Shown: piece by piece, positions 22,680 through 33,849 of the stretch | How positions within the stretch are numbered: position 1 is the stretch's first letter | Layout of the letters: every line of letters begins with the position of its first letter | NCBI GenBank assembly: GCA_031002005.1 | Contig: JARYHS010009186.1 | Coordinates: forward strand, 108,102,829-108,166,828 | Direction: 5' to 3' | Length of the DNA stretch: 64,000 bases | From: Vandiemenella viatica | Lineage: Eukaryota > Arthropoda > Insecta > Orthoptera > Morabidae | Notes under the pieces: generated by a model | Seen by the model: only the letters and a program-made list of their open reading frames with translations | Databases searched by the model: none | Told to the model about the DNA's origin: nothing | Position numbers and translations under genes: made by a program

Positions 22680-24195
22680 AAATCAATTAAGATATTTCTA
22701 AGTCATGGCATAATATTTATAAAATAAATGTGTCATAATGTCTCAATATGTACTTCATAAATATAAATATATAAAAACAATAAGGATAACAATAATATAT
22801 AAAAAAATCATGTTACTGCTTACCTACAATTAATGCTATAACATGTTTCAACAAAACTGAAACATACACATGATACGCCGATATTACACTGACTGTAAAT
22901 CGTTTACTGCATGATGCAGCCTACCAACTGACACTGTAGCGCCAGAGATATGCCTGGATGACCAATAAGACTGAGCCACAGATTAAAATACTGTTAATTT
23001 GTTTCCCTAAGCTGTCTCCCGCAAGAACAATATCTGCCTGACGACATGCTGTAAAATATTGGGAATTTTTGTTCGTACTTCCTATTTCGTCTCTAACACC
23101 AAAAGAAGTTCAGTAATTCGATCTTCGCGATGTGACAGCTGGAACTGACCCCAAAAATAACTAATTAATCTAAAAATTTCAATGACTCTAATGTAAAATA
23201 TTGTCAATTTAGATTTACTTTTTCCTAAGCAAGTTATAAAGTTATTTTAAAATTGTTAGTGTTCTTTTTTTAAGGCTGTTTTTATGTTTATTAAACAATT
23301 ATTTTACTACCCATTATCTACTAATAATTTCCCTTTCTAAATTTGAAACATGGAACAAAGTGTTCTAGATCCGCATTGCTGAACCTTGAGAAGAAGTGGC
23401 TATAGTTTCGCAACTCTTGAAGTCTCGAATTATTTGTCACGAAAATAGGAAAGAGTCCGATTCCGGATACAATTCGTGTGATTACTCCAGTCACGGAATT
23501 TGGTTTCATTCGTCGGAAGTGGTAAGTAAGTGATTTTTCTTTGTGAGTTTAGCATTGCACTGATTCGTGGTGCTAAGTCTGGCTCAGAAACGGAACAGTG
23601 ACTCCTCCGTATGCTGTAATTTATCATCAAATTACCACAATATTTGAGTAACCAGTAACCACCTGATTGTAATAATAGCTCAAAACTTGAACCAAAAAGA
23701 AAATACTGAGCTATTCCGTGAATATTAAAAAAGGCTCTAATCTGAAAGTAGTTGTTACAGTTGAGTAACAGTTTCGACCAAAATGCTCATACATACTTCA
23801 TGTTTTATATGTCTTGTTATTCGTCTACTGTAAAGTAGCGAATGTTGGTAAGACTGGTTGCAAGAAACGGTTACTGATCAAACATAGTTAATTTTCACTT
23901 GCGAAAATTGTGATTCAGGCGATAACAGTCCGGTTGTGTTGTGACAGCTGAAGTGAAGGACATCTGATAAGAAAAGATTTGTAATGCTTGTTTTAGCTTA
24001 CAAGTCACAAAGTCCAGATTACAACTTAGAAATGACTTGAAATTACCGCGACAAAACTGCTTGATTTTATCGGAGCCAGAATAAATGTAGCGCTTAATGG
24101 CTATTACTCCAGTTGTTGCATTACCGGTAAACGAATTAACTTATACATACTGTTAATGTTCCAGACATGAATTCTATTTAAAAGAGGTTGACTGG
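22680..24195. other. Unannotated AT-rich intergenic sequence
   Basis: No recognised element. The 60-66 codon minus frames at 23.3-23.6 kb have no motif. Confidence 0.4.
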
Positions 24196-24199
24196 ACCC

Positions 24200-24472
24200 A
24201 CCCGAATGTGTTGTACTTATCCCTGCGTTGGAGGCAGTGTGGCCAATTCTTTCTTAACTTAATCCCGTAATCCTACCAGATAGAGGGATTTACAGTTTAA
24301 CGTGGAAATCAAACCATGAAAGCTTTCAAGCACACAGAAAGCTGCTGCAGAGTTGTAGGTCAGGTTAAGACTCTATTAAAATCATCGCCAAGACATGGAT
24401 TCGAACCGGGAACTATTCGATATGCAGTCAGACGCCTTTACCACTGAGCTACCAGACAAACAAATTGCATCC
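24200..24472 (-). repeat. SINE-B copy, diverged
   Basis: Plus strand shows GGGATTTACAGTTTAACGTGG, a central segment, ATGGATTCGAACCGGGAAC (complement of the B box), and TTTACCACTGAGCTACCAGAC (complement of the tRNA-like head). Confidence 0.7.
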
Positions 24473-24479
24473 ATTCCAA

Positions 24480-25075
24480 TTTTGGCTAACAATGTAATAA
24501 TTACTAGCGGAAGTTTGAATTAAAGTTGTTCGTTCCCATACCCAAAATTGTTTAGAGAGCTACAGTTATCTGAAACAGAAAACTAATGTTTCTGCTTTGG
24601 TATTCCATTGTGTGGACAGAATGTATGTACATTTGTTCACTTGCCAATTTTGAAACCGAATGTGTTACTTACGCCAAATGTAGTGTAACTTTTATAGATG
24701 CTCATATTTAATGGAAATCAACGTTGAATGTTTTATACCACAAATTGATTTCTTGGTAATGATAGATCGGAAGAAAGTCGCTTGGTGCCACAACATAAAA
24801 ACAACGAAGAACGTAAGTAGGAAACAATTGCTTGCGGCAGATAGTTATAAACTTGCAGTTATAGTGCAATGAAAAGTATAGTGAAATTGAAACACGTCCT
24901 AACACAAAATAGCAAAATAAAAAATTCTCAGCTTTTCAGATAGATTCTCTTGCTGGCCTCTCATAGCAAAAATGCTTAACAGAGCTTAAAAAACACCTGG
25001 CGATTTATTCAGAGATGATGTGCTAGTATAACCCATGATGTTGAAGGTATGAAAACAAATCATCGATACCCTCGA
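24480..25075. other. Unannotated intergenic sequence
   Basis: Nothing recognised. Confidence 0.4.
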
Positions 25076-25079
25076 AGTT

Positions 25080-25280
25080 GTGACTGCGGACCGCACGGAA
25101 CGACATTATTCATAAGTGAGTCACATAATTAAAGAATGACGTCACGGAGTGGTGAGGTAATAACTCCCCCCGGTCCAGGGCATATTGCGCGTGACGCCGG
25201 GCGCTGCGAGGGGAGATGTGGCCCTCACCATCAGCGTCCACGCGCCGAAGCAGCAGTGCCACTATGCAACAGCAGGTGTT
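25080..25280. promoter_or_regulatory. GC-rich island with CRE and AP-1 type sites
   Basis: A palindromic CRE TGACGTCA lies at 25,137-25,144, and an AP-1-like TGAGTCA at 25,117-25,123, with CATTATTCATAAG and ACATAATTAAAG between and around them, followed by a CpG-rich stretch to 25,260. No coding frame. This is a candidate enhancer by motif clustering only. Confidence 0.33.
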
Positions 25281-25539
25281 TAGACGCTTAGCAAAGCTTA
25301 CAACCTATGATGGGCCGGTTGCTCCACGACTTCTTTCAGAGAGAATTAAGAGCAACATTGGACACCATAGTAATCGTTCCATGCATTAGATCAGTGATTC
25401 CAATTTAGTGGTGCGTGTACCTCGAGGGGTACGCGAGATTCCTTCAAGGGGTACGCGTGGTAATCTCTGGGCTATGGTATTTTTTTAAAAAAAAATACGC
25501 AAACATTACTATAGCAATATATATATAGATAAAACTAAA

Positions 25540-25803
25540 ACTAATTTAGTTCACAACCCGAAGGTTGGTTGGATCCTCCCGAAGGAGGCATACTAAGCCA
25601 ATGTGTCAGAGGTAGAATGGCCAATTCCTTTCCTTTGGGACCTACATTTTAACGTGGAATCCGAGCCACCGAGCGATCTGGCATAGTTCATATGATCAAA
25701 CACAATTCATACAAATTTCTGCGCCTACCAGGAATCGAAACCGAGACCGGAGCAACAAACTTTTTGAAAGCTAGCACCTTATCCACTGATTTACCAGACC
25801 GCT
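25540..25803 (-). repeat. SINE-B copy, near full length
   Basis: The most complete SINE-B in the window. Plus strand: ACAACCCGAAGGTTGG, CTCCCGAAGGAGGCATAC, GTGTCAGAGGTAGAATGG, TTTGGGACCTAC, TTTAACGTGGAATCCGAGCC, a B-box complement (GGAATCGAAACC) and the head complement (CTGATTTACCAGACCGCTC). The 88-codon plus frame crossing it is an artefact. Confidence 0.8.
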
Positions 25804-25984
25804 CAGGAATATATATTACCTTGTTGACTTTTGTGCTTTTACTGGATGAAAATTTAATAAATCGTTTTATTTATCCTTTTAGTTACAGAGGGTATGCGAG
25901 GTTGAGCACTTTCTTGCAGTGGTACTCGGGAAAAACTAACAGGGAACCAAGGACCTAGATCATGTTTCCGTCCTTAATTCGAAG

Positions 25985-26360
25985 AGGAACAGATGAATTA
26001 TACATAAACGGAATTGTTTTAGCAATGCAGTTTTTGCTTCCGTTTATTGTTTTGCAGGCCATACTCTGCAATCACAAATATTGTGGGTGGCAGAGGGTGC
26101 TTTGCACCAAAACTAATGTTTTCTCTCAGCAATCCCGAATAGCACGATGTTTGTGGTCTAAGTATTGTATCGTTCTCGTAAATGAAAGAAGATATTCACA
26201 TGACTGTCAATAAATTACAGTCCAATATATGTATCAACTCTTTGATGCTCTCGTAAGGACTGTGGCAAGTAGTTACGAATCGAGTGGCTCTGCTCTTTAC
26301 TTTCTCTACCGTGTCAATCAATCCCTTGTCAAACTACACAACAGTGAACCAAATGTGGGT
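25985..26360 (-). pseudogene. 3' end of a fossil non-LTR retrotransposon
   Basis: The minus strand encodes KGLIDTVEKVKSRATRFV, then CHSPYESIKELIHILDCNLL, the common C-terminal part of jockey/CR1-like ORF2 proteins, followed by a noncoding 3' part. A related 3' segment (GTGGCAG then TTTGCACCAA in plus orientation) recurs at 29,610-29,650. No reverse-transcriptase core is attached here. It is truncated at the 5' side. Confidence 0.65.
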
Positions 26361-26369
26361 CCAGTACGA

Positions 26370-29300
26370 AGTATATGAGAATCGAAAGTAACACATTTTT
26401 ACCCATAATGAAAGCTGATGAATATCAAACCCTAAATACACGTAAGATTTTAACACTCCATCCTGCTAGCCTCCAGTTTTACTGTCTCGTTTCATTTGAT
26501 GTATCCATCCATTTATTTTTCCAGCAGGAAGAAAGGACGAATCCATCGTATTGCGAAGTAGGACTACTACAGTAGACCAATTCTTTCTCCAGGAAATCGT
26601 TTCCAATTTCCTCCAGCATCCATTTGCCGTTTTTTATCCATCTGATTTCTAAAGTAAAGGGCAAGAAAATGCCTTTTATTCCTACCTGAAGCTCAGATCT
26701 TCTGGCATGCAGTGGTCGATGGTCTCTCATATTGGATGTCGTTCACTGTTTGACCTAACTGAAAAGAGCAGTATGCTATACACGGGAGATTATAACTGGA
26801 TTGGAAGTGTATAATACTTGTATCAAGTCCCAATTATCCCATAGTTTTATTTATGTAATTGCCATGAAACTAAATACTTATTCCATTTGGCTGAATTCTT
26901 ACAAGGGTTAGTGCAAAGAATGCAACGGAACTTGCACATTGCTTGTATCGATAAATTAACCCGTATTCACTTCAACTGACTTCGAAAAACTGTAGAAAAC
27001 TGAAATCTGTATGGTAAGATTGAGTTTTATATCCGGTTGTCCCAAACACAAGTCAAATTTTAAATATTTGCGCTACATGGCTGTGATATGCATAATGATA
27101 ATGAAATTTAATAAATTCCACGCACATAAGCTCTATTTGAGTCTATTGTGTACATATAGTCTGCTATCTTGCTATTACAGAAATACATATGGACAGAGGG
27201 CGAAAACGTCTTTAGGTGTCTTCAGCCTGCCGAAGAAAATCGAGCTGCGTTTTACGTTACAGACATCGTGGCCGAACCTGGGCTTTTATCATTATTAATT
27301 ACGGTGGTAACGATTTAGACTAAAAACAAAAAGCGTTTTTGAACATACGGCGTTCGTCTTTATACAAGACATCCTTAGTGTCCATTTTATTTATTGTTGA
27401 TATCGAACGATATCTATCAGCTTTACATTTTTTTTTTAGTTACGAATGAGAATGACTTAAGTATAAACAATCTGGCAGCGATGCTGCAAAGAGCGGAGAA
27501 ACCACAAAACTTTTTTTAAAAAATTCGTAAACTCACATAAACAACTTTACTAAAATTGCTTCAGCTTAATTGTTCGGGTTCCAGTACTTTACTGTGCCCT
27601 ATCGACATACAGGAATCTCGCTTCCACGGACTCGTCCACCACTCTGCGAGTTGAAAGGCCTCTATTTTGACTTCAGTTGATTCCTAAATGTCGCTGACCT
27701 CTATGGCTTAAATGAAACCTAAATTTGTTAAACTCAGTCAGTAACAGTTCCTGTCTTGCCTGGCTGACTTTTATAGTAACTAGCACTATAAAATAAACCA
27801 GATAATCCCGAAAATGGACCAGAAAATATCTTTAATGAAATCTCCTATTTCCTTTCCTTGATTTTTGGCCGTCTAAGCAGTGCGTAAAATTACTTAATGT
27901 AGTCACATTACTTCTTCCACTTTGCTGTTTCATCTTCTTATGTTATTTCATTTTTACATCCTATCAATCATCTGAATGTTGTTCTACCTTGTAAAATGAC
28001 TTTCGTTATTCTAATCTCAGCAATTTTCCTTTATCATTTAAATCCAGTTTGTTTCTTACTTTATTAGACAGGTAGACCTTTTATTTAAAACTATTTCGGC
28101 TGTTATTTTTGCTCATAATGTGACGAAATAATTTTATCCTCTATTCTCTTGACTTCTCAGACATCACATAATTATATTGACTTCTTGTTCCTGAGAGAAT
28201 CCTGGCTGACAGACAAAGTGATGCCAACACCTGATTACGATATTTCAAGTTAGATGTACGCATTTAGTTACTAGGGGTCAGATAAAGTACGAAATAGACG
28301 TCTTTTGAAAATGGTGGTTCAGGAAAGAAGTTGATCCAATGGTCTCGCAGAAAAAAGAGAAAGGATAATGTTTTTCATTTCAAGACATGGGACATTGTTT
28401 ACTTAGGTTAATTGTGAGTACACCTGGAGGTAAGAATTATAGATGAAAAAGATTAGAACATATAAATCAGATAATTGAGCATGTAAGTTTTAATGACCTT
28501 ACTAAGGCGAAGATAACAACAGAAGACAACAAGACGTTGAGGACTGAATCATACCAGTCCAGATATAAAATAGAAGAGCCACCATCTCCTGGCCATCTTA
28601 TGGTTACCACCTCGTACTGCAGAGTAACTCTGTGTATTAAGTAATAATAATAAAAAATTATAATAATAAAAATATCCAGGTAAAAAAGTAAAAAATATAC
28701 TTAGAAATGTATATACCTTTCAATAATTATTAAAATTCTAAGAATGAACCTAAATAGGTAAATTTTATTGGAGTTTCTGCAGATTCCAGGGTAAGGAAAC
28801 AGCAAATTAAGTTTTAATAAGGAGAATTATGACAAAAATCTAGCGCACCCTTTTTATAGGAACTTTAGTGCTATTAGGAAGAAGCTAAGTGGAAATGTAA
28901 AACTTCTCAGACGAGCTTCTTGATTTGTTCAGTGCTAAACTGATGTAGTGGATAATTGGTTTGTAACGGATTTTTTTCGTTGTATTATCTTATAGGAATC
29001 ACTTTTCCCAGAAATACTAGCGTTAATCCAAAAGATTTTTTTTTAATCTTTACAAATAGAGGTTTAACTGGAGTAGTCTTCGTTCAGCAATATCTAACAC
29101 ATCATCTCAGACGGCGATTTCTTAACACTGGCAAAGTATTCCGGTATCTGCAAAGCGATGTCCGAATCTTCCCATTTATGCGATGTGTTGTCAATCAGTG
29201 AGTATCGTAAACCAACCTTTAAATCTCTACCCCTGACAAGATAATGTAACATGTTCCCAAATAAATTGTAATGTGGACAAGCTGTTGTCTTCATTTTCTC

Positions 29301-29595
29301 TTTCTCCACGAAGGAAATTTATTCCATAGGCCTATTATTTTTTTAATTTTAGTGAAATATGTATAATATGGTAGATCCCGCCAGTCAGATTGTTGCGTGG
29401 CGTTTTGGTGCCAATAGACGGTTCTTTATCCTGGCTGAGAATTTGTTGCATTTGCTATACTGATATTCTAAGTGCTGTAGTTGTGTTCAGGAGTGTCAGT
29501 TTTGGTTCATAGGCAGGAAATTTGTGTCTCATCACCTATAAAGCGATGTAGAAGACTCTATGAGTTGCCAGACACAGCTACCATATCTACATCTA
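26370..29595. other. Long AT-rich stretch without recognised features
   Basis: About 3.2 kb with chance frames up to 95 codons and no motifs. No repeat shared with elsewhere in the window was noticed. Confidence 0.4.
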
Positions 29596-29599
29596 CACT

Positions 29600-31010
29600 C
29601 CTAATTTTACAACATTGTGTGTGGCAGTGAGATCTTTGCACCAATACTAACTCTGAGCGTTCCAATCGCGAGTATCACTAGGTTAGAAAGAGTTCATATA
29701 AGTATACTTTCAACTCCTAATTTCTCTAATCTTATCTCTCCTGCCAATGTGACCCAAATGGTTTTGTAAGAAGTATTTCGTCGCACTCGTAAATAAAAGG
29801 TGTCGTTAGCATTTTTGCCAATAAATTCAAACAAAACATCATCGGTCTGCCAGACAATCTATGTAACAATTCTGTGACGCTCACGTAAGGACTTTGGCAA
29901 GCATTGACGTCTCGAGCTACGCTATCAATCAATCCCTTGCGATACGGATTCCAAATTCTGTGGCGCTTTCGTAAGGACTGTAACAAACATTCAAGAAATG
30001 ATTGGTTCTTCTCTGTGCTTTTTCGTATACTATCAGTCAACCCCTTAATAGCCGAGTGAGCAGGGTGTTTTCACACGATATTTCGGCGATGGGAACCTCT
30101 GTTACTTCACCAGAAGATGGCGACAGAGTAGCGGTAGCCGAAATATCATGTGAAAATAGCCTGCTCACTCGGCTTGTCACGCGAGAAGATTATATTAATT
30201 CTCAACGTCGATAGAATCTTCGATCTTGTGAATCAACCCCTTGCAATACGGATCCCAAATGGCACAACAATAGTTCCAAATGTGGACGCAAAAGTGTTTT
30301 TATACTACCTCCTTTGTATAAGCGTTCAAAATTCTTCCTAGACATTAACTCTACTTTCGACAGAAGTTATGTGCAGGCCCCATTGCTTTCTACTGTTGCA
30401 CCCAAATGTCATGGAGTCAACCATGTCAACAACCGAACTGATTACTTTGCAATACTTAACAAACGAATTATTTTTGTTACTTAGGCACTTTGCTTTAGAC
30501 TTTTTGCAATTTAGAGTAAGCTAGCATTGATCGCAACATTCCGAAATAAGGTTCACGCGTTTGGTTAGTTTTTAAGCAGTCGGCCTAATTCCTTAATTCA
30601 GCGTCATCAACGAATAAGCTCTAACTGTTGTTTCCAAGCTCGTTCATAAAATTTCAAGAACGCCTGACGTAGCGACTAGATTGGCAGAGGCTTCTCCGTC
30701 AACGATGACATGATCAAATTGTGATCCTGCATCAATAGCTTTCATTACGGCATGTGAAAATAAAGATGTTTTTCACATGGTCTGTTCTTCTAAAACGAAC
30801 TTTGGTTCGGTGTAAGCAATTCTTTTTCGTCTAGAGACTTCATAACGTTGGAGCAAGCTCCAAAACTCTGCTCCAAGCAAGTGTTAGACATATGGCTCGG
30901 TAGATCCTAAGATCTTGTCGATCTCCTTTCTTCAAAATTGGGACTACTCTTACTTGCACAATTTTTTGTAGTGTATATCGGATAGAAAGGTTGCGATTTC
31001 CGTCTCGTAC
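29600..31010 (-). pseudogene. Fossil non-LTR retrotransposon with duplicated C-terminal units
   Basis: From 31,010 downward the minus strand reads VVPILKKGDRQDLRIYRAI, then SRVLELAP, LDEKELLTPNQ and MKAIDAGSQFDHVIVD, which are reverse-transcriptase fingers and palm boxes in the right order but several frames. Near 29,890-30,270 the C-terminal unit WDPYxKGLIDS appears three times (near 29,925-29,955, 30,030-30,046 and 30,228-30,260), then a 3' tail related to 26.1 kb. A foldback insertion splits it at 30,047-30,232. It is inactive and old. Confidence 0.7.
30037..30242. mobile_element. Foldback insertion with 10-bp target duplication
   Basis: Direct repeats TCAACCCCTT at 30,037-30,046 and 30,233-30,242 flank a 186-bp insert. 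Its first part is a hairpin: arm 30,050-30,087 (AGCCGAGTGAGCAGG...TATTTCGGC) pairs with 30,137-30,174 at 35 of 38 positions. The loop contains CAGAAGA, and GCCGAAATATC starts the right arm, resembling a degraded hammerhead ribozyme core. A 58-base unpaired tail follows. Such units occur around Penelope-like retroelements and retrozymes; the assignment is inference. Confidence 0.65.
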
Positions 31011-31019
31011 CCTGAAAAT

Positions 31020-31435
31020 ACTATTAGTAAAATACGCAAAGATGTGTTCTTAACACTTACTCATTTATGCGACTTAGTTTCAGAAAGATTCCATTTCAAA
31101 CCGAAGGATTTTATTAAAAATTGTTCACCAGACATTCGGCTATTTAATCTGACATTATTCCTTCTGACATTTAACGAAAGTCATTTGTAAATATTCTATG
31201 TAATATTTGAAACTGATGATTGAGAACATGTTTGTCATTAACTTTTTTTTTCAAAAAATAAACTATGAGATTTTCAAGGGTGGAAGTTGTAAACAGGGAA
31301 AGGTTTATGGGAAATCGTTGGGCAGACATAATTCTTTTTTATTTTTTATGAAAGACTGTTATAACACAAGTGGAGAAAGTAACTACAACGCGTGTAAACA
31401 GAATCGACGAAACATTACCTGAAACGTTTTTTACG
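31020..31435. other. Unannotated intergenic sequence
   Basis: Nothing recognised. Confidence 0.4.
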
Positions 31436-31439
31436 TAGC

Positions 31440-31930
31440 TGTTTGTGTAAACAAAGTGTAAGCTCTGCTAATGGTTCGCGCTGTGTCGTTCAGCCCCATC
31501 CCCTGCACGCAGACAACCCTCCCGGCAGCTTCCTGCGTGCAGTCTCGTTAACTTAAATAATAATGCCTATAAATGGGTTTAGCTTGTAATTGGTCGGCAA
31601 CAGACGGCGAGGCCCTATGTTAATGGGACAGACGCCACACCGCCGTTCCGCAAATATGTTTTATTTACCTCCCACCCATACTTCGGACCACTATTGTGTT
31701 ATCTGAAAGCTCTTCCATGTACTACGATGAAAAGTAGCCAGCCAAGCACTCGTCGCGGTCCCCCTGGCATTGAAGAAGTGCCTTTCGGGAAAAAACACAC
31801 CACGAGTGTTGTGATTAATATGCAACGGCCGAGCATTCCGAATAATCTCCGGGGTTTGGTGCTAGTGCCGACTGTAGCATTAATGGGCCATTTATATGGA
31901 TGCTTGTGATTCGTTTGTATATAGACGTTG
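31440..31930. promoter_or_regulatory. GC-richer island with homeodomain-like cores and a short hairpin
   Basis: Contains a perfect 10-bp inverted repeat CTGCACGCAG / CTGCGTGCAG at 31,503-31,512 and 31,533-31,542 (20-base loop), CCTATAAATGGG near 31,566, TGTAATTGGTCGG near 31,587, TTTTATTTACC near 31,660, and CATTAATGGGCCATTTATAT near 31,879. A 71-residue frame at 31,694-31,909 shows no domain. A posterior-Hox or caudal-type input is conceivable from the TTTATNN cores; conservation is untested. Confidence 0.33.
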
Positions 31931-32074
31931 CCATACTTCCAAGCATCACATATATAAGAGATTATTAACAAAAAAAAAAAAAAAGTTTATATTGAGGAGT
32001 GGTGATGATTTTTAATTATATAGCGCTACTTAAAAATAGTCCTGGAACGAATTCACCAAGCATATGGGCGAATC

Positions 32075-32135
32075 TACCAAATCCCTCCCCCTAGACCGAG
32101 CCTCGTAGTATATGGATGCTCCCTTAGAATGACAG
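32075..32135 (-). mobile_element. Terminus of a GGGAGCGTCC-family inverted-repeat element
   Basis: CCTCCCCCTAGACCGAGCC followed by CGTAGTATATGGATGCTCCC, nearly the same as the right end of the 33,220-33,579 element. No partner terminus was seen. Confidence 0.55.
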
Positions 32136-32221
32136 CTTTGTACTTACAAAAACATTGTAAATTAGTTGTGTATTTTTATGGAGTCCATCCTCTGTAGTGA
32201 TATTGTTTATTTGCACTTATT

Positions 32222-32464
32222 ATTTCTTTTTTTTTTCTTATGGCTTTACGCCTCGTCGATGTTGAGGTATTTAGAGGCGGGAAAGGAATGGGGTCAAGGA
32301 ACCGGAAGGAATTCGGCCCTGGCCTTTTGAACAAACCATCCCGGCATTCGCCTGGAGTGATTTGGGGAAACCACGGCAAACCCAAATCTGGATGCCCGGA
32401 CGGGGATTCGAACCCGCGTCCTCCCGAATGCGAGGCCAGAACGTTAACCGTTTATCCACCACGC
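32222..32464 (-). repeat. SINE-A copy, full length, second tail type
   Basis: Plus strand: T-run, CTTATGGCTTTACGCCTCG (complement of the CGAGGCATAAAGCCATAAG tail), AGGAATTCGGCCCTGGCC, GATTTGGGGAAACC, GGGGATTCGAACCCGCGTCC (complement of the B box) and CCACGCTCGGTT (complement of the 5' end). No clear target duplication was found. Confidence 0.85.
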
Positions 32465-32469
32465 TCGGT

Positions 32470-32975
32470 TTTACAATGTAAAAATGAGAGTAAGAGGTAA
32501 TGAAATGAAGACAGTGAATGTTCGGTGAGAAAATTGTCAGGAAAGCGCGGGGAATTTTGTCAACGTTATCATTATTTTCTCTTCATATTCGTCGGAAAAA
32601 AAAATTCTGTTTAAGATTTTTCACATATTTAGAATGAAAGTGTGAAATGTAAACAAACAAAAATAATAGTTATCCAGGAGCAAATAACAGAAGTACGCGG
32701 TTAAAAAAAAGTTACGAAACGATAACGTATTGCAAGAGCTGCAGCTCTTATCCACAATAAAAGTACCACCACAGTTGATGTGGTTTCAAATTTCTCAACT
32801 TTTGTACCGGTGATAGTGCATAGTCTTTTATAATGTGTTTTTCATTTCTCACCCAAAAATTATGTGCTACACATAGAAAACAAACTGTACGAAAACAGAC
32901 TTTTTACAATTCAGCATGTCTGATCGTCTTTAACGATCCCAGAAATGTCGACGGTATGCGTAGTATATCCACTAT
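32470..32975. other. Unannotated intergenic sequence
   Basis: Nothing recognised. Confidence 0.4.
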
Positions 32976-32984
32976 AGGTAAAAC

Positions 32985-33219
32985 TTAACGTAGTCCACAA
33001 TTCAAAGGTTGGCTGGACATTGGCGAAAGAGGCATAATAAGCCAGTGTGTCAAAGGTAAGAGCATAAGTTCCTTTCCTCCGGGACATTGAACTTAACGTG
33101 GAGTCCGAACCACGAAGCTACCTGGCCTAGCTTATATGAACAAAGCACCCTGTTAAAATTTCTAGAAACAGCGGATTAGAACCCGGGACATTGAATTCAT
33201 TAGTCTAGTTCCTGAGCCA
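32985..33219 (-). repeat. SINE-B copy, interrupted at its tRNA-like end
   Basis: Plus strand follows the SINE-B order (CAAAGGTTGGCTGG, GAGGCATAATAAGCC, GTGTCAAAGG, TTAACGTGGAGTCCGAACC, GGATTAGAACCCGGGAC) but stops inside the head (CCTGAGCCA), exactly where the inverted-repeat element at 33,220 begins. Confidence 0.7.
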
Positions 33220-33579
33220 GGGAGCGTTCATAAACTACGTATCATCGTTTTAGCATCCTGTGAACCCCCTACCACCGCCTCACCACGTAGCCTGACGTGG
33301 CTTTTCCCTATTACCCCTCCCCCTTTCCGCGTGGCGCGTAGCTTTTCTCCCTATTGATTCCAGAAGACATTTTTTACTGTTGACTCAATACGGAGTTAAT
33401 TAAATGACAGGAATAAATATTCTGTGCCTTATTTTAACTGCGACAAATAATATAAATGATAAGCTACATGGCTTTGGTCAACACCCCCCCCCCCCCACTA
33501 ATTTAGTCCAGCTTAGCTTTCCATTCGACTACTCCCTCCCCCCCCCCTAGAACGAGCCACGTAGTATATGGACGCTCCT
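33220..33579. mobile_element. Complete MITE-like inverted-repeat element, family GGGAGCGTCC (about 360 bp)
   Basis: The left end GGGAGCGTTCATAAACTACG and the right end (complement AGGAGCGTCCATATACTACG) form terminal inverted repeats. Subterminal sequence is rich in C-runs (33,485-33,497 and 33,538-33,547), and the middle has no coding frame. Related partial copies lie at 1,183 and 32,075. The termini resemble those of the second family at 44.2 kb (GGGGGCATCCACAAATTACG). No target duplication could be fixed because the left flank is a SINE that does not resume on the right. Confidence 0.7.
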
Positions 33580-33849
33580 CTACTCTTCCGTTCCCAAGGT
33601 AGATAGCACCGCTTTATTTATCTGTGTTCATATCCTGTGAGTAAGTACGAATAACGAATAAAACTCAAATTTCAGTGTTCAGGATAGAAACAAATATTTC
33701 TGTCAGTTGTAATATGATAGGTAATTTTTTACTGAAAAGGGAAGAAATTGATGAAACCATAGCAAATGCTTGCAGATTCGATGATCCTACGTCAGACAGG
33801 GATGAGTACAGAGTGGGGATAATGGTTCGAGTTGCTGAAGTTGAACCCC
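33580..33849. other. Unannotated intergenic sequence
   Basis: No recognised feature. Confidence 0.4.
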
